A program made the translations under genes and the position numbers. The notes under the pieces were generated by a model. That model was not told where the DNA came from. It did no database searches and saw only the letters and a list, made by a program, of their open reading frames with translations. Of a stretch of 27,277 nt of DNA, positions 1 to 10,439 are shown in pieces; the first letter of the stretch is position 1; the number at the start of each line of letters is the position of its first letter. The DNA lies in contig JADNYJ010000426.1 in the NCBI GenBank assembly GCA_015501075.1, forward strand, positions 1-27,277. Direction: 5' to 3'. This DNA is from Gymnopilus junonius. Lineage: Eukaryota > Basidiomycota > Agaricomycetes > Agaricales > Galerinaceae.

Positions 1-5
1 TAAAA

Positions 6-1551
6 TCAGTCATCTGCAACGTGAACGACAGCCTTCCCGTTGTTCCACCCCTTCTGAACAGCCAAAATCACATCACCGACTTTCTCAACCCCACGCGTAA
101 CATCCTCTTTGTGTCTTATTTTTCCGGTGGCCACAAGCGGAGGCATAACTTTATAGAATTCGTCGTTATACTTGGGTTCGAGGCGGTTGACAATGAAGCC
201 ATGCATAGTGAGGGACCTGGAGAAGATTTGGAATAAATTCTAGAAGAAAGAATCGAATAACCGTAATCAGTATACGTTGCGAGGAGTGTTCACAACGAAA
301 GGTAAATTTCACCGGAATAGGCTTATTGTAACCAGTATTATATCCAGATATCATGCCACATTCCTGAACCCAAATGACTTTCATTTTCCGCTTCTAAATG
401 AGCAGAGATAAACGCACGATGAATCGGCCGTAAAGCTTCGAAGCCTCCAGCGCCTTGTCTAGGAGGTCACCACCAACATTATCCCAATAGCTGCAAAAGG
501 CTGATGAGAAATGCTTGAACAAGAAGTGGACGGACTTACATATCATACCGCCTTGATCGCGGAGGATTTTGCTAATATCCCCATTCTTGTAATTGAAGGA
601 AACGTCTGTGCCGATTCCTCTAGGAATTTTAGCTTTTCTTTGGATCCAGCGGTGCCAATCGTTCTCAGACCATCCATCTTGGCGAGCTGAATGACGAGAC
701 TAAACCATAATTTCAGTGCGTCCATTCTCGTGTGTAGAAATAGGCTTACGATCCAACTGGGCCAGCTCCAGCCGATACGAAAACTGTTTCTCCCTATGGT
801 AAAGAGCGTTACGAAGATTCAGAGGAAGCAGAATTCCTGCTTACTTTTTTTGCTTGAGAATACTCCTTCCACGCCATGTACGCCGTTTTACCTGGAAATT
901 AAAGTTAACAGTTAAAAACCCTTTGCGTAAGGTGCGATGTAATACAGACCTGGCATGCCTAGTACTCCTAGGTACGTAAACCATGCAAGGTTTTCCTTGT
1001 TCTCGATGACTCGCAGGTCTCCGAGATCTTTGAGAAGCGTGTAATGTTGATATGCTTCATCAACCCATTGTGATCAAAAAACATTGCCCAATGAAAAATA
1101 AGATAAGCACTCACGTAGACCACCAAAGAGATGGTCGCCTGCCTTGACTTCGGGATTCTCTGAACGTATAACTTTGGCGATCGCGTATCCATCTATGCTG
1201 GAAAATAAGAGATAAGAAGAGGTATTGGTATAGCAGAACAGAGGAAACTCACGGCTTGCCAATTTGGAAAGCTGGAACGTATGACGCGATTCCTGGATCC
1301 CTCATGCGGCCTCTCATGTATGGATCAATCGAAACATCCAGAGTCTTGAGCAGGAAGCCACCATTGAGGGGAACAGTGTCAGGATCGATCCTTTCGCTCG
1401 TATCATACACTACACTCTTTCCAGGTTCAGGGTACTCTGCAACCGAAATATGAAACACGTCAGTCTAAGTATTCGAGAAAGCTGAAAGAAATTCTGCTTC
1501 ACCTTTCGGGATCTCATTGAAGAGGATTCGTCCATTAATGATGGGTGCCAT
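6..1551 (-). pseudogene. MDR-family NADP-dependent alkenal/prostaglandin reductase-like gene, two frame breaks
   Basis: Spliced translation from the ATG at 1551-1549 (MAPIINGRILFNEIPK) to the TGA at 8-6 gives about 340 residues, the usual length of the leukotriene B4 12-hydroxydehydrogenase / double-bond reductase branch of the medium-chain dehydrogenases. These enzymes reduce C=C bonds of enals and enones with NADPH and lack the zinc of alcohol dehydrogenases. Visible family landmarks are SIDPYMRGRM, GVLGMPGKTAYMAWKEYS, the nucleotide-binding loop SAGAGPVGS, YWDNVGGDLLDKALEA, ECGMISGYN and the C-terminal GFIVNRLEPKY. At least seven short GT-AG introns fit, for example 1437-1502. The frame breaks twice in the cofactor domain, near 617-624 and 547-551. 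Each break is cured by a single missing base, and no nonsense substitution is seen. Family call is strong; whether the gene is functional is uncertain. Confidence 0.85.
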
Positions 1552-1605
1552 TTGGGAGTAAGCTTAGAAAGAGGAAATTTTTAAAATCGACCCCGCCAGG
1601 ACCCG

Positions 1606-1613
1606 TATTTATA
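1606..1613 (-). promoter_or_regulatory. TATA box of the MDR reductase gene
   Basis: The minus strand reads TATAAATA here, about 55 bases upstream of the reductase ATG at 1551. This is a plausible core promoter position for a fungal gene with a short leader. Confidence 0.5.
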
Positions 1614-1841
1614 TTGGCTTGCGCGACATCTTAATAATGTGTCTTGGTTGTTGATCAGGTGCGTCAAGCTTATCCCCGCTCAGATATCACAAGGCAAAGT
1701 ATCTCCCCTATACGTTTTACGATTTGTCATCTGCAGTAGAAGATGGAGGAAATCAAAAGAAGGAAGCGGAAACGAAAGAGAAAGAACGAGGGAAATGCGA
1801 TGCACTGGCACCTATGATACTTTTACGGCAAGAGCCGAACT

Positions 1842-2994
1842 TAGTACGCTGAAAATAGACCGATTATCAGACGCTCCGTCATTGTAGCCAAGGTTGACGT
1901 ACAAGGGTAACCTCTATTCCTCTTCGAACGGCAGCTAGGGTCGCATCTACGGCAGTTGAAGCATTGAAAGTTGGGGTTTGGCTGAATAACATGGACGTCG
2001 TTGAAGTCAGAGAATATACCAATCCATTTACGAAAGGTATACTCACATGAAGACTTTCTTTTTAGCATAATGATATCCAGCTAACCAAGCCATATCCTGC
2101 GGATTGTTCACTCCGTATACTCAACTGATCCACGTGGCCGGGGGTTGACCATTGCGATTGGGAATGGGTCATGTGGACCATGAAGAATGTGAGGAGAGAA
2201 ATTGTCCATATCCACACCTTCAGGCAAAGTCGCCTTCGTATCTGGCTGGAGAGTGGTATCTGGGAAGGAAAAGCGACAACGACAGTGAGAGAATTCGAGG
2301 AAAATGGATAGCTTGCTCACTGAGATGCTGCGTGATTGCTGCCAGCTTATTATGTAGCCCCTTCCCATTATTATTCTTCTCAGCGGCATCGTCGACATCG
2401 AAAGCAGCTTGCGCAATGCCCTCGGGGTATTCTTTAATCTGTAAAGATACGGCCGTGTTAAATTTAGCGGTCTCCAAGTCCTTGGCGGTGATGTGGGCGT
2501 GCTCGTTTCCGAATTTGTAATGTTCAGATGGGGTCGGCGGCGACGAGAGAAGAGGAAGAGGTGGGTTAAACACGCTGGACCACGATAATAGTGCCATGTC
2601 ATAGAAGGATTCGACAATGGGACCCTGTGTGGGATGTAAGAAGAACAATGGTCTCATTAGAGTAACTATACCTTACTTCAACGTGGCACATCATCTCCAT
2701 GTTGACCCTATTCGGATTGTAAGTGTCCCTTCAAGACAATGTAGCGAAGAGATATACCTATCATTGCTGTTTATAATAGCAATTTTTCTGTCAATCTAGA
2801 GGCGAGATTAAAATAACTCGACATAGCGTAAGTCAAATATTACATACGATGGCGAATTTTGCATGGAACGTTCCTGAATAGGTCGAACGCCGGTCAGATA
2901 TATTGCCAGAGTCTTGAACGAAGACTTACCTAATATCGTTTGGTGATAGTTACGGACTTCCAGGTCGATATTTGGATCTCGTCAGGATGAGGAT
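1842..2994 (-). pseudogene. Internal fragment of a fungal phospholipase D-like (HKD) gene
   Basis: Read in order on the minus strand, exons at 2994-2930, 2873-2848, 2795-2758, 2707-2677, 2624-2321, 2259-2047 and 1981 onward fit canonical splice sites. They encode TFHAKFAI|IDRKIAIINSND, an exact HxKx4D motif of the PLD superfamily split by an intron. VNMEMMCHVEGPIVESFYD, a Pro-rich middle (NPPLPLL), PFPIAMVNPRPRG, QDMAWLAGYHYAKKKVF and FNASTAVDATLAAVRRGIE follow. PLD enzymes hydrolyse phosphodiester bonds and need two HKD motifs. Only the first is present, and both the N-terminus and the second half are missing. Frames break near 2953-2957 and 2111-2114 (one base short each) and near 1901-1904 (one base extra or two short). 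This is a gene relic, not a working lipase. Confidence 0.72.
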
Positions 2995-3369
2995 CTGCAC
3001 GGCGTCAGCTAAGTAGATTTCAGTCGTCAGATTAAGTATTAGATAATAAGAACGGCATCGCACCAAGTTGAATGGTGACTAACTCTGGCGTATTTACATG
3101 TCAGGAGCTTAACTCTGCCTTTTTCAATTCTTAATTCTTATCTCACTGTCCTCCAGGAAATAAATATGCTTGAATCATCTCGAAAGTATGTAAAAAATAG
3201 CTAAAATGGAGGAGGCGGGAAGAAAGAAAACAAATAACCTCCACCACCCGCATGTCGCCACAAATTCCCACACAACACCCGCATCTCGCCTCAATCTTGA
3301 ATTCGCCCTCTATTTCTTGAAAATTCCATCAATCTATGTTTATGTGAACCACCTCATCTTTCAGTGAGC

Positions 3370-4555
3370 CACCTCCGCTTTCAAAAAAGGATGTCCTGCA
3401 TCTCAGTGTTCTCCTCATTCAGCTTTTCCCCGGATGCCGCACTGCCTTCCCCATTTTGTGGATCCTCCAGATCCCCAGAAGTTTTGAGATGTCGACGAGC
3501 GTGTTAATCGAGGGTAGGGACCTGAATTCGTTCGATGTCAGGCTCAGCGAAGTCAACATGGGTGGCCCAGTGGTTGGGGTTCGCAGCTCTTGGGGTTGCG
3601 ACTTCGCCACTATTTGGGTGGTGAGTTGGACTTTGTCAGGCTGGAGGATTGGATCCCTCCATCTTCAGCTTCTTCTGCTTAGATGAAATCGCCAGGCAAC
3701 ATTAGAAAGATTGCATTTTCTCTTGCCTTCTCTGCAAAATGCGCAAGAGTAGCCTCGTTTAGTCGTACACACTCCCTTCCGATATCGATGCACACCGAGC
3801 ATGGACTGTTGTGGTCGACCTCCTCAGGAGCGTCGTCGTCGCATGCTTTTCTTTTTTGGCATTCCCTACTTGAAATTTTTAAAGGCATTAATGGTGATTC
3901 CAGAACAAAACTTACGCTGATCCACCTCCGACTGACTCACTGACTCACATCCCATCTCGTTATTCTCCGACTTCACCTTCCTCTTGTTTTCCCCCTTCCC
4001 CTTCCTCTTATTTTTCCCTTTTCCTGCCTCCGCCCCGGTCTCATCCTCCAAGGCCTTATCCTCCCAAACCTCGTCCTCCCCGGCAGCCTCCTCCCCAGCC
4101 TCGTCCTCCCCAGCCTTGTCCTTCTCCTTTCCTGACACCTCTCCCACACCAATTTGCCTAACCCACACCTCACCACTATCCATGTCGTCCACCACTCCAT
4201 TATACGTGTCCTGAACCTCCGGCTCCTTCTCGCTTTCACCTTTCCCGAAAACCAATGCAGTCGGCAGTGCCATGCTGTCAGGCATTTGCCTATTGCTGGC
4301 TGGCACCGACTCACCCTCCGCGCTCTTTCTCGCCTCCTTCTCCCCATCTTTCTCCATCTCAATGCTTATCTCCACAACGGTCTGTCTCTCTGCCACCACC
4401 CTTAGCTCCTCCAATGGGGGATCTTGCTCGGAACCTAACGTCTGATCCATGATCTTTGTCCCCAACATCGTCAACCGCTGCACAAGTTCATCCCCCCGCC
4501 GTCGTTGTGCCTCGCTATGGGTTCGTTCGTAATCCACTTCATCCTTATGACCCAT
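3370..4555 (-). pseudogene. Acidic, lysine-rich gene with a Cys cluster, degraded (Agaricomycete repeat family)
   Basis: The ATG at 4555-4553 (MGHKDEVDYERTHSEAQRR) opens an unbroken exon of about 215 codons. It runs from a helical start, through an acidic repeat tract (GEDEAGEEAAGEDEVWED), into a basic Lys/Gly tract (GKNKRKGKGENKRK) to a GTAAGT donor near 3915. The next exon carries a cysteine cluster, ECQKRKAC then PCSVCIDIGREC, spaced like the Zn-cluster-type proteins repeated in mushroom genomes. The splice leaves the frame one base out. Downstream coding-like sequence (SKQKKLKMEGS, SGEVATPRAANPNHWATH) is in another frame with three stops. Function is unknown. The Cys motif suggests metal binding, but the full Zn2Cys6 spacing is not shown. 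Confidence 0.45.
3985..4140 (-). repeat. Imperfect short-period repeat coding for acidic/basic tracts
   Basis: On the plus strand, units like CCTCGTCCTCCCCAGC and CCTTATCCTC recur with small changes. On the minus strand these encode repeated (G/A)-E-D-E-A/V units followed by Lys-rich units. The period is about 15 bases and a multiple of three, so the tract expands without breaking the frame. Confidence 0.5.
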
Positions 4556-4624
4556 TTCAGTGGGAGTAGGTTGATGTCGGCATGTAATATGGATGTAGGT
4601 TGGTAGGTGGGGGTAACACATTCG

Positions 4625-4709
4625 TGGCAAAAAGCACTGTTTCCGTCGCGTACCGTCACGAAAGTCACGCGTTCCTTGTCACTTTTTCTCATGCATTCCG
4701 CCAGCTCGG
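4625..4709. repeat. Dispersed repeat, copy 1 (second copy at 9011-9085)
   Basis: The stretch from AAAAAGCACTGTTTCCG through TTCCTTGTCACTTTTTCTC is about 75% alike, by eye, to 9011-9085. On the minus strand both read similarly (DKERVTFVTVR here, DKECVTTVMVR there), so they may derive from one gene or element family. The MITE lies immediately beside this copy. Confidence 0.55.
4702..4709. repeat. 8-bp target-site duplication, left
   Basis: CAGCTCGG abuts the left end of the MITE and is repeated exactly at 5283-5290 on the right side. Confidence 0.85.
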
Positions 4710-5282
4710 CAGTGTTGTACCTAAGGCTTAAACATTATTAATGTTTAAGGCTTAATAACATGTTAAGGTTCAGACTTAGAATCAATCCAAGATGAAGATA
4801 AGCCTTAATTAACCCTTAACATCAGCATTACTTAATACAATTGATCAACAATTGACTGCCTTGTCAAGGAATATTTTGAGGCTCTGATGGAATAATTGTT
4901 GGATAGTATCTTCTAGCAAATATTTGTATCTCAGGGACCTTTCAACTTTGATTTTATAGGTCCTTCTGGTCGAGTATTATAGCTGCATAGGTGAGATGCA
5001 TGCTTAGAGGCCCCTTGTATGCTCAATCTCCTTTGGCTCTGAGCCAATGATATGGGTTCTGCAAATAATACATCTATTCAGACATTGAATTGAGTGGAGG
5101 AGTCCCAAGAAAGTTGAAGAAACTAGTCAATGGAAGTCAAAACCTTGACATTAAGCTGAGTTACTATTTTTAGCTGAACCATTAATAACCCCTTAGAATC
5201 AAGCCTTAATTAAGGGTGATTTTTAAGACTTAAGGCTTAAGAAAAAAATTTGGGGTTAATAACCCCTTAGAATACAACACTG
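4710..5282. mobile_element. hAT-type MITE (non-autonomous DNA transposon), 573 bp
   Basis: The element starts CAGTGTTGTACCTAAGG and ends CCTTAGAATACAACACTG. Reversed, the right end reads CAGTGTTGTATTCTAAGG, giving terminal inverted repeats of about 18 bp with ten perfect outer bases. An exact 8-bp duplication (CAGCTCGG) flanks it. Eight-base duplications and CAGTG-like ends are typical of hAT transposons. The interior is AT-rich, has no open frame of note, and carries subterminal copies of TAAGGCTTAA (4722-4731, 5231-5240) and related TTAA-rich words. A perfect 10-bp stem lies at 4727-4749. With no transposase it would depend on one supplied elsewhere in the genome. Confidence 0.88.
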
Positions 5283-5290
5283 CAGCTCGG
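5283..5290. repeat. 8-bp target-site duplication, right
   Basis: CAGCTCGG, identical to 4702-4709. Removing the element and one copy restores a continuous ...ATTCCGCCAGCTCGGACC site. Confidence 0.85.
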
Positions 5291-5886
5291 ACCTTCAACC
5301 TAGGTCCACCATTCCAGCGTGGCCTCTCCCATTCCCTATCCTAACTACTGTTCCATTTCCATGCTTTTCTTTTTCCTCGCAATAACATATCAGTGATATT
5401 GTTGGTGGTGGGCCCATTTTATCTATGTGATTGAGTAGTCTTAATGGTCCATCTTCTCTCCTCTTCTTCCTCTTCCTCTTTTAAACTTACCTGATGTGTT
5501 TCAACAGTCCTCACTAGACCAGTAAGCTACATTTTCCTTTAAATTTTTCTTTCTTTCCTGCTTCAGCCCCTTCTTTCAGCATGGAAACTTGCTACATCTT
5601 CTGCTAGGCAATCTGTATCAGCTGACCTACTTGATCACAGGGCACCAATATTCGAATATGGCTATGTCTTTCCGACTTCAATCATTATGCTGACTCTGGC
5701 TTATCGTTATTTAGATCTTGCTTATGCCCTGACATCCAACATCTTGAGTAAGCAGTTTTTGAATTGATATCTGTCTGACAGATTGTAATCATAAAGGCAG
5801 CCGATTGATCGCGACTATTTAAGAGCTACCTCAAAGTGAGTCGAGATCATTCATTTACTTCCCGGTTCACCTTTTGTTCCTCTTTC
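5291..5886 (+). promoter_or_regulatory. Intergenic region upstream of the NACHT gene
   Basis: No gene was recognised. The stretch has pyrimidine-rich tracts (around 5455-5480 and 5540-5570), as is common in basidiomycete 5' regions, and is the likely promoter and leader of the NACHT gene. An alternative in-frame ATG at 5836 lies upstream of the chosen start. Confidence 0.35.
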
Positions 5887-8301
5887 ATGGATGCAGGCTC
5901 CGAACTCCACTCTTATAACCGTCCAATTTCCTCGATGTCCTTCTCAAATGCTCTCATTACAGGCAGGACCTTCACCCAACATCACGAGAACATCTCTGTT
6001 CAGATTCACAGAGACAAGGGTACGTTATTTTATTGTAAATTTCCCCCGTCGATTCCTTATCTTGAAAAGATGGATTTGAGCACCTTCAGAAAGCTGTGGC
6101 ATTGGGTGCATTTCATGATTCTGGAGAGAGGTTTGATCCTCCTAGATGTCATCCCAACACACGTATGGCCGTCATTCAGAGGATTATGGACTGGGTCCAC
6201 CGTGATGATCTAGCAACCCAGCAGGTGTTCATCCTGTGGCTCCATGGTGCCGCTGGTGCTGGGAAGTCTGCTATAGTGCAAACCATAGCAGAGCTCTGTT
6301 ATGTGCAAGGCATTTTGCTGTCGAGTTTCTTTTTTAGCAGGGAAGATCCGAAAAGAAACCATCCACGAGCACTCTTTCCAATGATTTCTTATCAGATGGC
6401 TTTGGAAATTCCTCAGCTTCACGAGAGACTGGCTTGTATCCTTGAGCGTGACCCTCTCCTTCTCACTCGGTCATTATCGGTGCAATTCTTCTCCTTGGTT
6501 GTTCAACCAATCAAGGACCTTTATGCGTCCAGATTCTTTGATACCCATAACTCTCCTCATCTCATTATTATCGATGGTCTCGATGAATGTTCAGATAGCC
6601 AGGTCCAATGTGAGGTATTAGACGTTATTCTCAGCAGCATCTATGATCACCATCTTCCATTCATTTTTCTTATCACCAGTTGTCCAGAACACGAGCTCAC
6701 ATCTCAATTCAATCGTCAAGACATGGATGGTGTGATGAGCCGACTATTACTCGACCATTCTTTTTTCCCTGAATGCGATATATCACTATTCCTGCGAGAT
6801 CACTTCAAGAGGATCGTTGAATCTCATCCTTTCAAGCATTTTATTCCTCACTCCTGGCCACCCAAAAATCTTATCCATTCTCTAGCATGCAAGTCTTCCA
6901 GTCAATTCATCTATGCGTCTATAGTGGTGAAATATGTTGAGTATAGTAGGAGTTTACTCCACAAGCGGCTCGACCTGATCTTGAACATTCGCCCTAACTC
7001 TGGTCCTTCCCCTTTTGCCGAGCTCGATGCCTTGTACATTCACGTATTCTCCAACATGGATAACCTCAAAAGCGTGCTTCTCATTATCGCATTTCATATC
7101 CTCTCCCCAGATAATGACACTGCTCTAGCTGATCTCAGAGAGCTTCTTGAATGGGAGCCTGGAACACTTGATGTGCTGCTGTCTGACCTTCCCTCCATAA
7201 TCACCATTGAGCAAAATTGGGCTGGAAACGCCTTGTGCACGGTTCATGCATCCTTGGTGAAGTTTCTCCTTGATCGCTCGAGGTCGGGGAAGTACTACCT
7301 CGATCTTTCAAGGAATCGAACTCAGATAGTTCAACATTGTATTAAATTCGTAAGCAGTACGCCGGATTTTCATCAAATATCGAAGCAAAACATCTCCTGA
7401 TATATATGCAGCAGGTCGACCGTTTCAGATCCAAAGGTCGACAAGGTGCATCATTGGCAATGCAGTTCTTTCTTCGTCACTGTTCCGAATGCGAGCACAC
7501 ACCCCAACTTAGAAGTGACATTCTTTCTTTCGATATTGATGGAATTAACAGAAGAGCGGTGAACATTACAACTAAAACCATGGGCCAATTTTCCTTGGTT
7601 ACATGGTTCAACATGGTATTTCTTCCGACTTTCTTTGATTTTTTAAAGGAATCCATACGTCGTGGATTTTTGAATTGGAATTCCTTGCTCATTTTTGAAA
7701 TATACAGAGGTTCGATGATGCGGTAGCGCTTTATATCCACCATTTAAAATGGTTGGATGATTCCTTCAAGAAAAAACCGGAAACTTACAATACTAGTCCT
7801 AATCCCATGCTCCTCCTAGCCCTTTGTGGCTTTCTGGTTGAAAGGACTGCACACGAGAGTGTCCCATTCATAGAGGACATTGTATCTCTAACCCCCAACT
7901 CACCCTTGCACGAAATTGACAAAGTAGGTTTCACGCTTCTACAACAAGGCCACTTTGTCACTCCCAGGGGTAAAGCAGGCTATTATCACCGTCTCTCCGA
8001 ATACCTCAATGATCCATCACGATCGGATCGCTCGCAGTTAAACGGGGAGAATTATGCTAGTGTAGTATTGACTTGCTTAACTCTCCTTTGCGATGACCAA
8101 GACAGCGAAACTGGACATTTGCGCGTCAAGGATCACAGCCTTATGTTACAATTTCTAGTCTATTGCTTGCATCGTGCTGAAAGGTCGGATGCACTCCTTG
8201 AACGCTGCCGCCGGTTATGGGTATTCTCATTTGAATGCCAGAGTTTTCCAATAGGTGTGAAGATGCGAGTGTGGCGATTCGAGGATACCAGGCGAGAGTA
8301 A
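5887..8301 (+). pseudogene. NACHT-domain STAND NTPase, Agaricomycete type, two frame breaks
   Basis: Exon 1 (5887-6019) encodes MDAGSELHSYNRPISSMSFS and then ALITGRTFTQHHENISVQ, the N-terminal signature of mushroom NACHT proteins. A 50-bp intron (6020-6069) joins it in phase to DGFEHLQKAVALGAFHDSG. The P-loop is HGAAGAGKSAI, Walker B is HLIIIDGLDECSD, and a sensor-like ITSCPE follows. The family's distal region continues as TTKTMGQFSLVTWFNMVFLP, then RFDDAVALYIHHLKWLDD and SPLHEIDKVGFTLL. The coding frame changes at about 7375-7377 (AAA) and 7709-7710 (GG); one missing base explains each. Restored length would be about 790 residues, normal for the family. Such STAND NTPases act as signal-responsive switches in fungal self/non-self or stress responses. 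No effector domain is recognised at the N-terminus. The 3' end is uncertain: a possible donor lies after RRLW near 8220. Confidence 0.85.
6020..6069 (+). other. Intron 1 of the NACHT gene
   Basis: The donor is GTACGT and the acceptor is CTTGAAAAG. Splicing joins GACAAGG to ATGGATTTGAG in frame, giving the conserved junction K-D-G-F-E-H-L-Q-K. Confidence 0.8.
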
Positions 8302-9010
8302 ACTCAGAACCGGGAAGTCCGGCATATTTGGGTACGATTCTTGAGGTGAGCTCGAGATAATAGAACATTGAGACATAGAGCCTAAAATGATTACAGGGGC
8401 TTCTGAAACAAGTAAGCTGGTCTTAAAAGTGTAAACGAGAGGTCCAGTTGGACGCCGTTTATCAGTATTTAATCCTAGAATAAAACTTGCGCAGACTTCA
8501 TGGATTGTAGAGCCATATAGTAAACAAGGAATTCAAATACAAAGAACTTGGATCAACGTGGAAAGGAATTCGACAGGGCAGTAAGTTACACGCCAACAGA
8601 AAGGGGGCCCAGGAAATAATAAAGAGATAGAAGTCAAATGTGCCGGTTCAAAGGAGATGACAGTGAAAAGAGACACTTGATTTGTCGGAGTCGCGTATAA
8701 TCGCGCGTTAATACCTTTCACTAAGTATTCCCAACTCCCGGCTGTCTATTTCCTCTCAACTTGTCATTTCATTCATAGGTATAAACCCCACCAGTGACGT
8801 CCAACATCGTCATAGATTGAATGATCAATGATTGATAACCGACAATCGGAACATGAGAGATACCCGAGCTACATGGCCAGAACGAGCCTTGCACAGACCT
8901 TAAGTTATTACAAAGACAAGGTGGATTGAGACTGAAGATCAAGTTGGAACCAGATAAGAGACGGATCCTGCTGCAGTAGACAATGGCTGAGGGTAATGTT
9001 CCGAGGCGAA
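8302..9010. other. Intergenic, no gene recognised
   Basis: No coding-like frame with splice support and no RNA gene was found on either strand. The minus-strand frame reading into this stretch from the dispersed repeat (about 9053 to 8769) has no recognisable content beyond its first 25 residues. Confidence 0.4.
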
Positions 9011-9085
9011 AAGCACGCACCGTTTCCGAGCCACGTACCATCACGGTGGTCACACATTCCTTGTCACCTTTTCCTCAGTCGTTCC
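9011..9085. repeat. Dispersed repeat, copy 2
   Basis: GAAAAGCACGCACCGTTTCC through ACATTCCTTGTCACCTTTTC resembles 4625-4690 with small gaps. The flanks differ, so this is a dispersed copy rather than a local duplication. Confidence 0.55.
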
Positions 9086-10439
9086 TCCTTCACTCCATCC
9101 AGAATCCGAGGCTACCCACTCCACTCACCGGCGCTTACAGTGCCAGAGACGACGATCAAGTAAATCTTTTGCAACGTCGTACTCTCCGGCATCAACCTCG
9201 CATCCGACTCTGACTTGGCTCCAACAAGGCGCGGACTCGAAGAACGAGCAGGAGCAGGCCCGAAGGAAGCATGATCAGAGGGTGGGATGAGGCGGACGAG
9301 GTGCGTGGATGGCTTTCTTATTTTGCGTTGGCGTCATACTGACTGGAATACATTATCATATAGGACGAGTTGAAGGGAGCCAGTTGTTCGTGCCAAGCTG
9401 TAAGTTGTAACGGGTGCAAGATAAGTGCAAGGTGGGTCTAGGAGTTGCGCTCCTCAAAGGTTTCCTTAACGAATCATTACTTTTCTCTTCATTAGATCAT
9501 TGCGGATGTGGTACTGCGATTTTCGTATCTTCTTGAGCTAACGGAGCTGTTCAACCTCAAGCGTCACGTCGATATCAAGATCGGTTCGAGTCCATACCAT
9601 CCGTGGTACTCTTCTCCACTGTCACCTCCATCCAACCCGCCTCTGGCTTAGAATTAGCCGACATTCGTGGGTATTCAACTCTCGACTCAGTTGACAGTCT
9701 GCCATAGCAAAGAACAAGTGTGAGTACTTCCCTTCTCGCTTCTAGCCCGACAGTCGTCTCGTTTTACATTTTTTCCTTTATGACCGATATATTTCAGTGA
9801 CAACACCGTGTAAATCAAGAATAAAGAGCTGGTCCTAAAGACCTGTATGGCGGCGGAGAGGAGCTTCTCGGAGATCTTTCGATCAAAGAAATTCAATAAC
9901 TGTGTGTCGCCTGGCCTATCGCTCTTCCTCTCTTATTCACCTCAGATTTCTCGATAGCCACCAACGTTATGAAAACGTACGTCCCCCGTTCTTTCTTTTC
10001 CTCCTCTCTCGGCTCTCGGTTGGAGGCCCATGTGCCAGGCGCGGACGTTACTAAGCTATGAAAGCCAAGGGAGCCATCGACATGTTTTCTGCGAGAGGTG
10101 CTCAATCTCTACTTCCTGATGTCTTTTTAGAAACTTCTCACTGGTAATGTATCTGATGAACCGTGGCGGAACTGATATTTTGTTGGCAAGTATCGCAGAC
10201 GTTGCTACTTCTCTCACCCCTAAAAAGTAGGTCTAACTGGGTCCCATCTTTGTGCAATAATACAGTTCCGCCCACTATGCGCTGGAGCTCTTCATGAATT
10301 TATGCGGAGGCATACGTCTGTGACATCCCTCCTCGTCAGTCATCTTCAGCACGCACGACTTGACTCTGATCTCCCCATTTAATACTGTTATCTGCACTGA
10401 TGCTAAATATTGCTCTTCGTATGCTCCTCTTGTAGGTTT
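9086..10439. other. Intergenic or strongly degraded region
   Basis: No supported gene. A short Cys-containing piece near 9390-9430 (plus strand, GTGCCAAGCTGTAAGTTGTAACGG and on) recalls the Cys-cluster family but is not open for long. N-terminal exons of the DUF6534-like gene would be expected upstream of 10440 and could not be found. Confidence 0.35.

Noticed and set aside
2152..2520. 122-codon plus-strand open frame opposite the PLD fragment
   Set aside because: The minus strand has splice-supported PLD homology across the same bases, so this is its antisense shadow.
3984..4452. Ser/Pro-rich plus-strand frames (SSSPALSFSFP and similar)
   Set aside because: They are the antisense of the acidic Glu/Asp/Lys repeat tract; low-complexity coding on one strand opens the opposite strand.
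4722..4820. TTAACCCTTAA-like words suggesting an interstitial telomere
   Set aside because: They are irregular CTTAA-rich words inside the MITE, not tandem TTAGGG units.
9576..9600. GGTTCGAGTCC resembling a tRNA T-loop / B box
   Set aside because: The flanking bases do not form the 5-bp T-stem, and no acceptor or D arm is found at the right distance.
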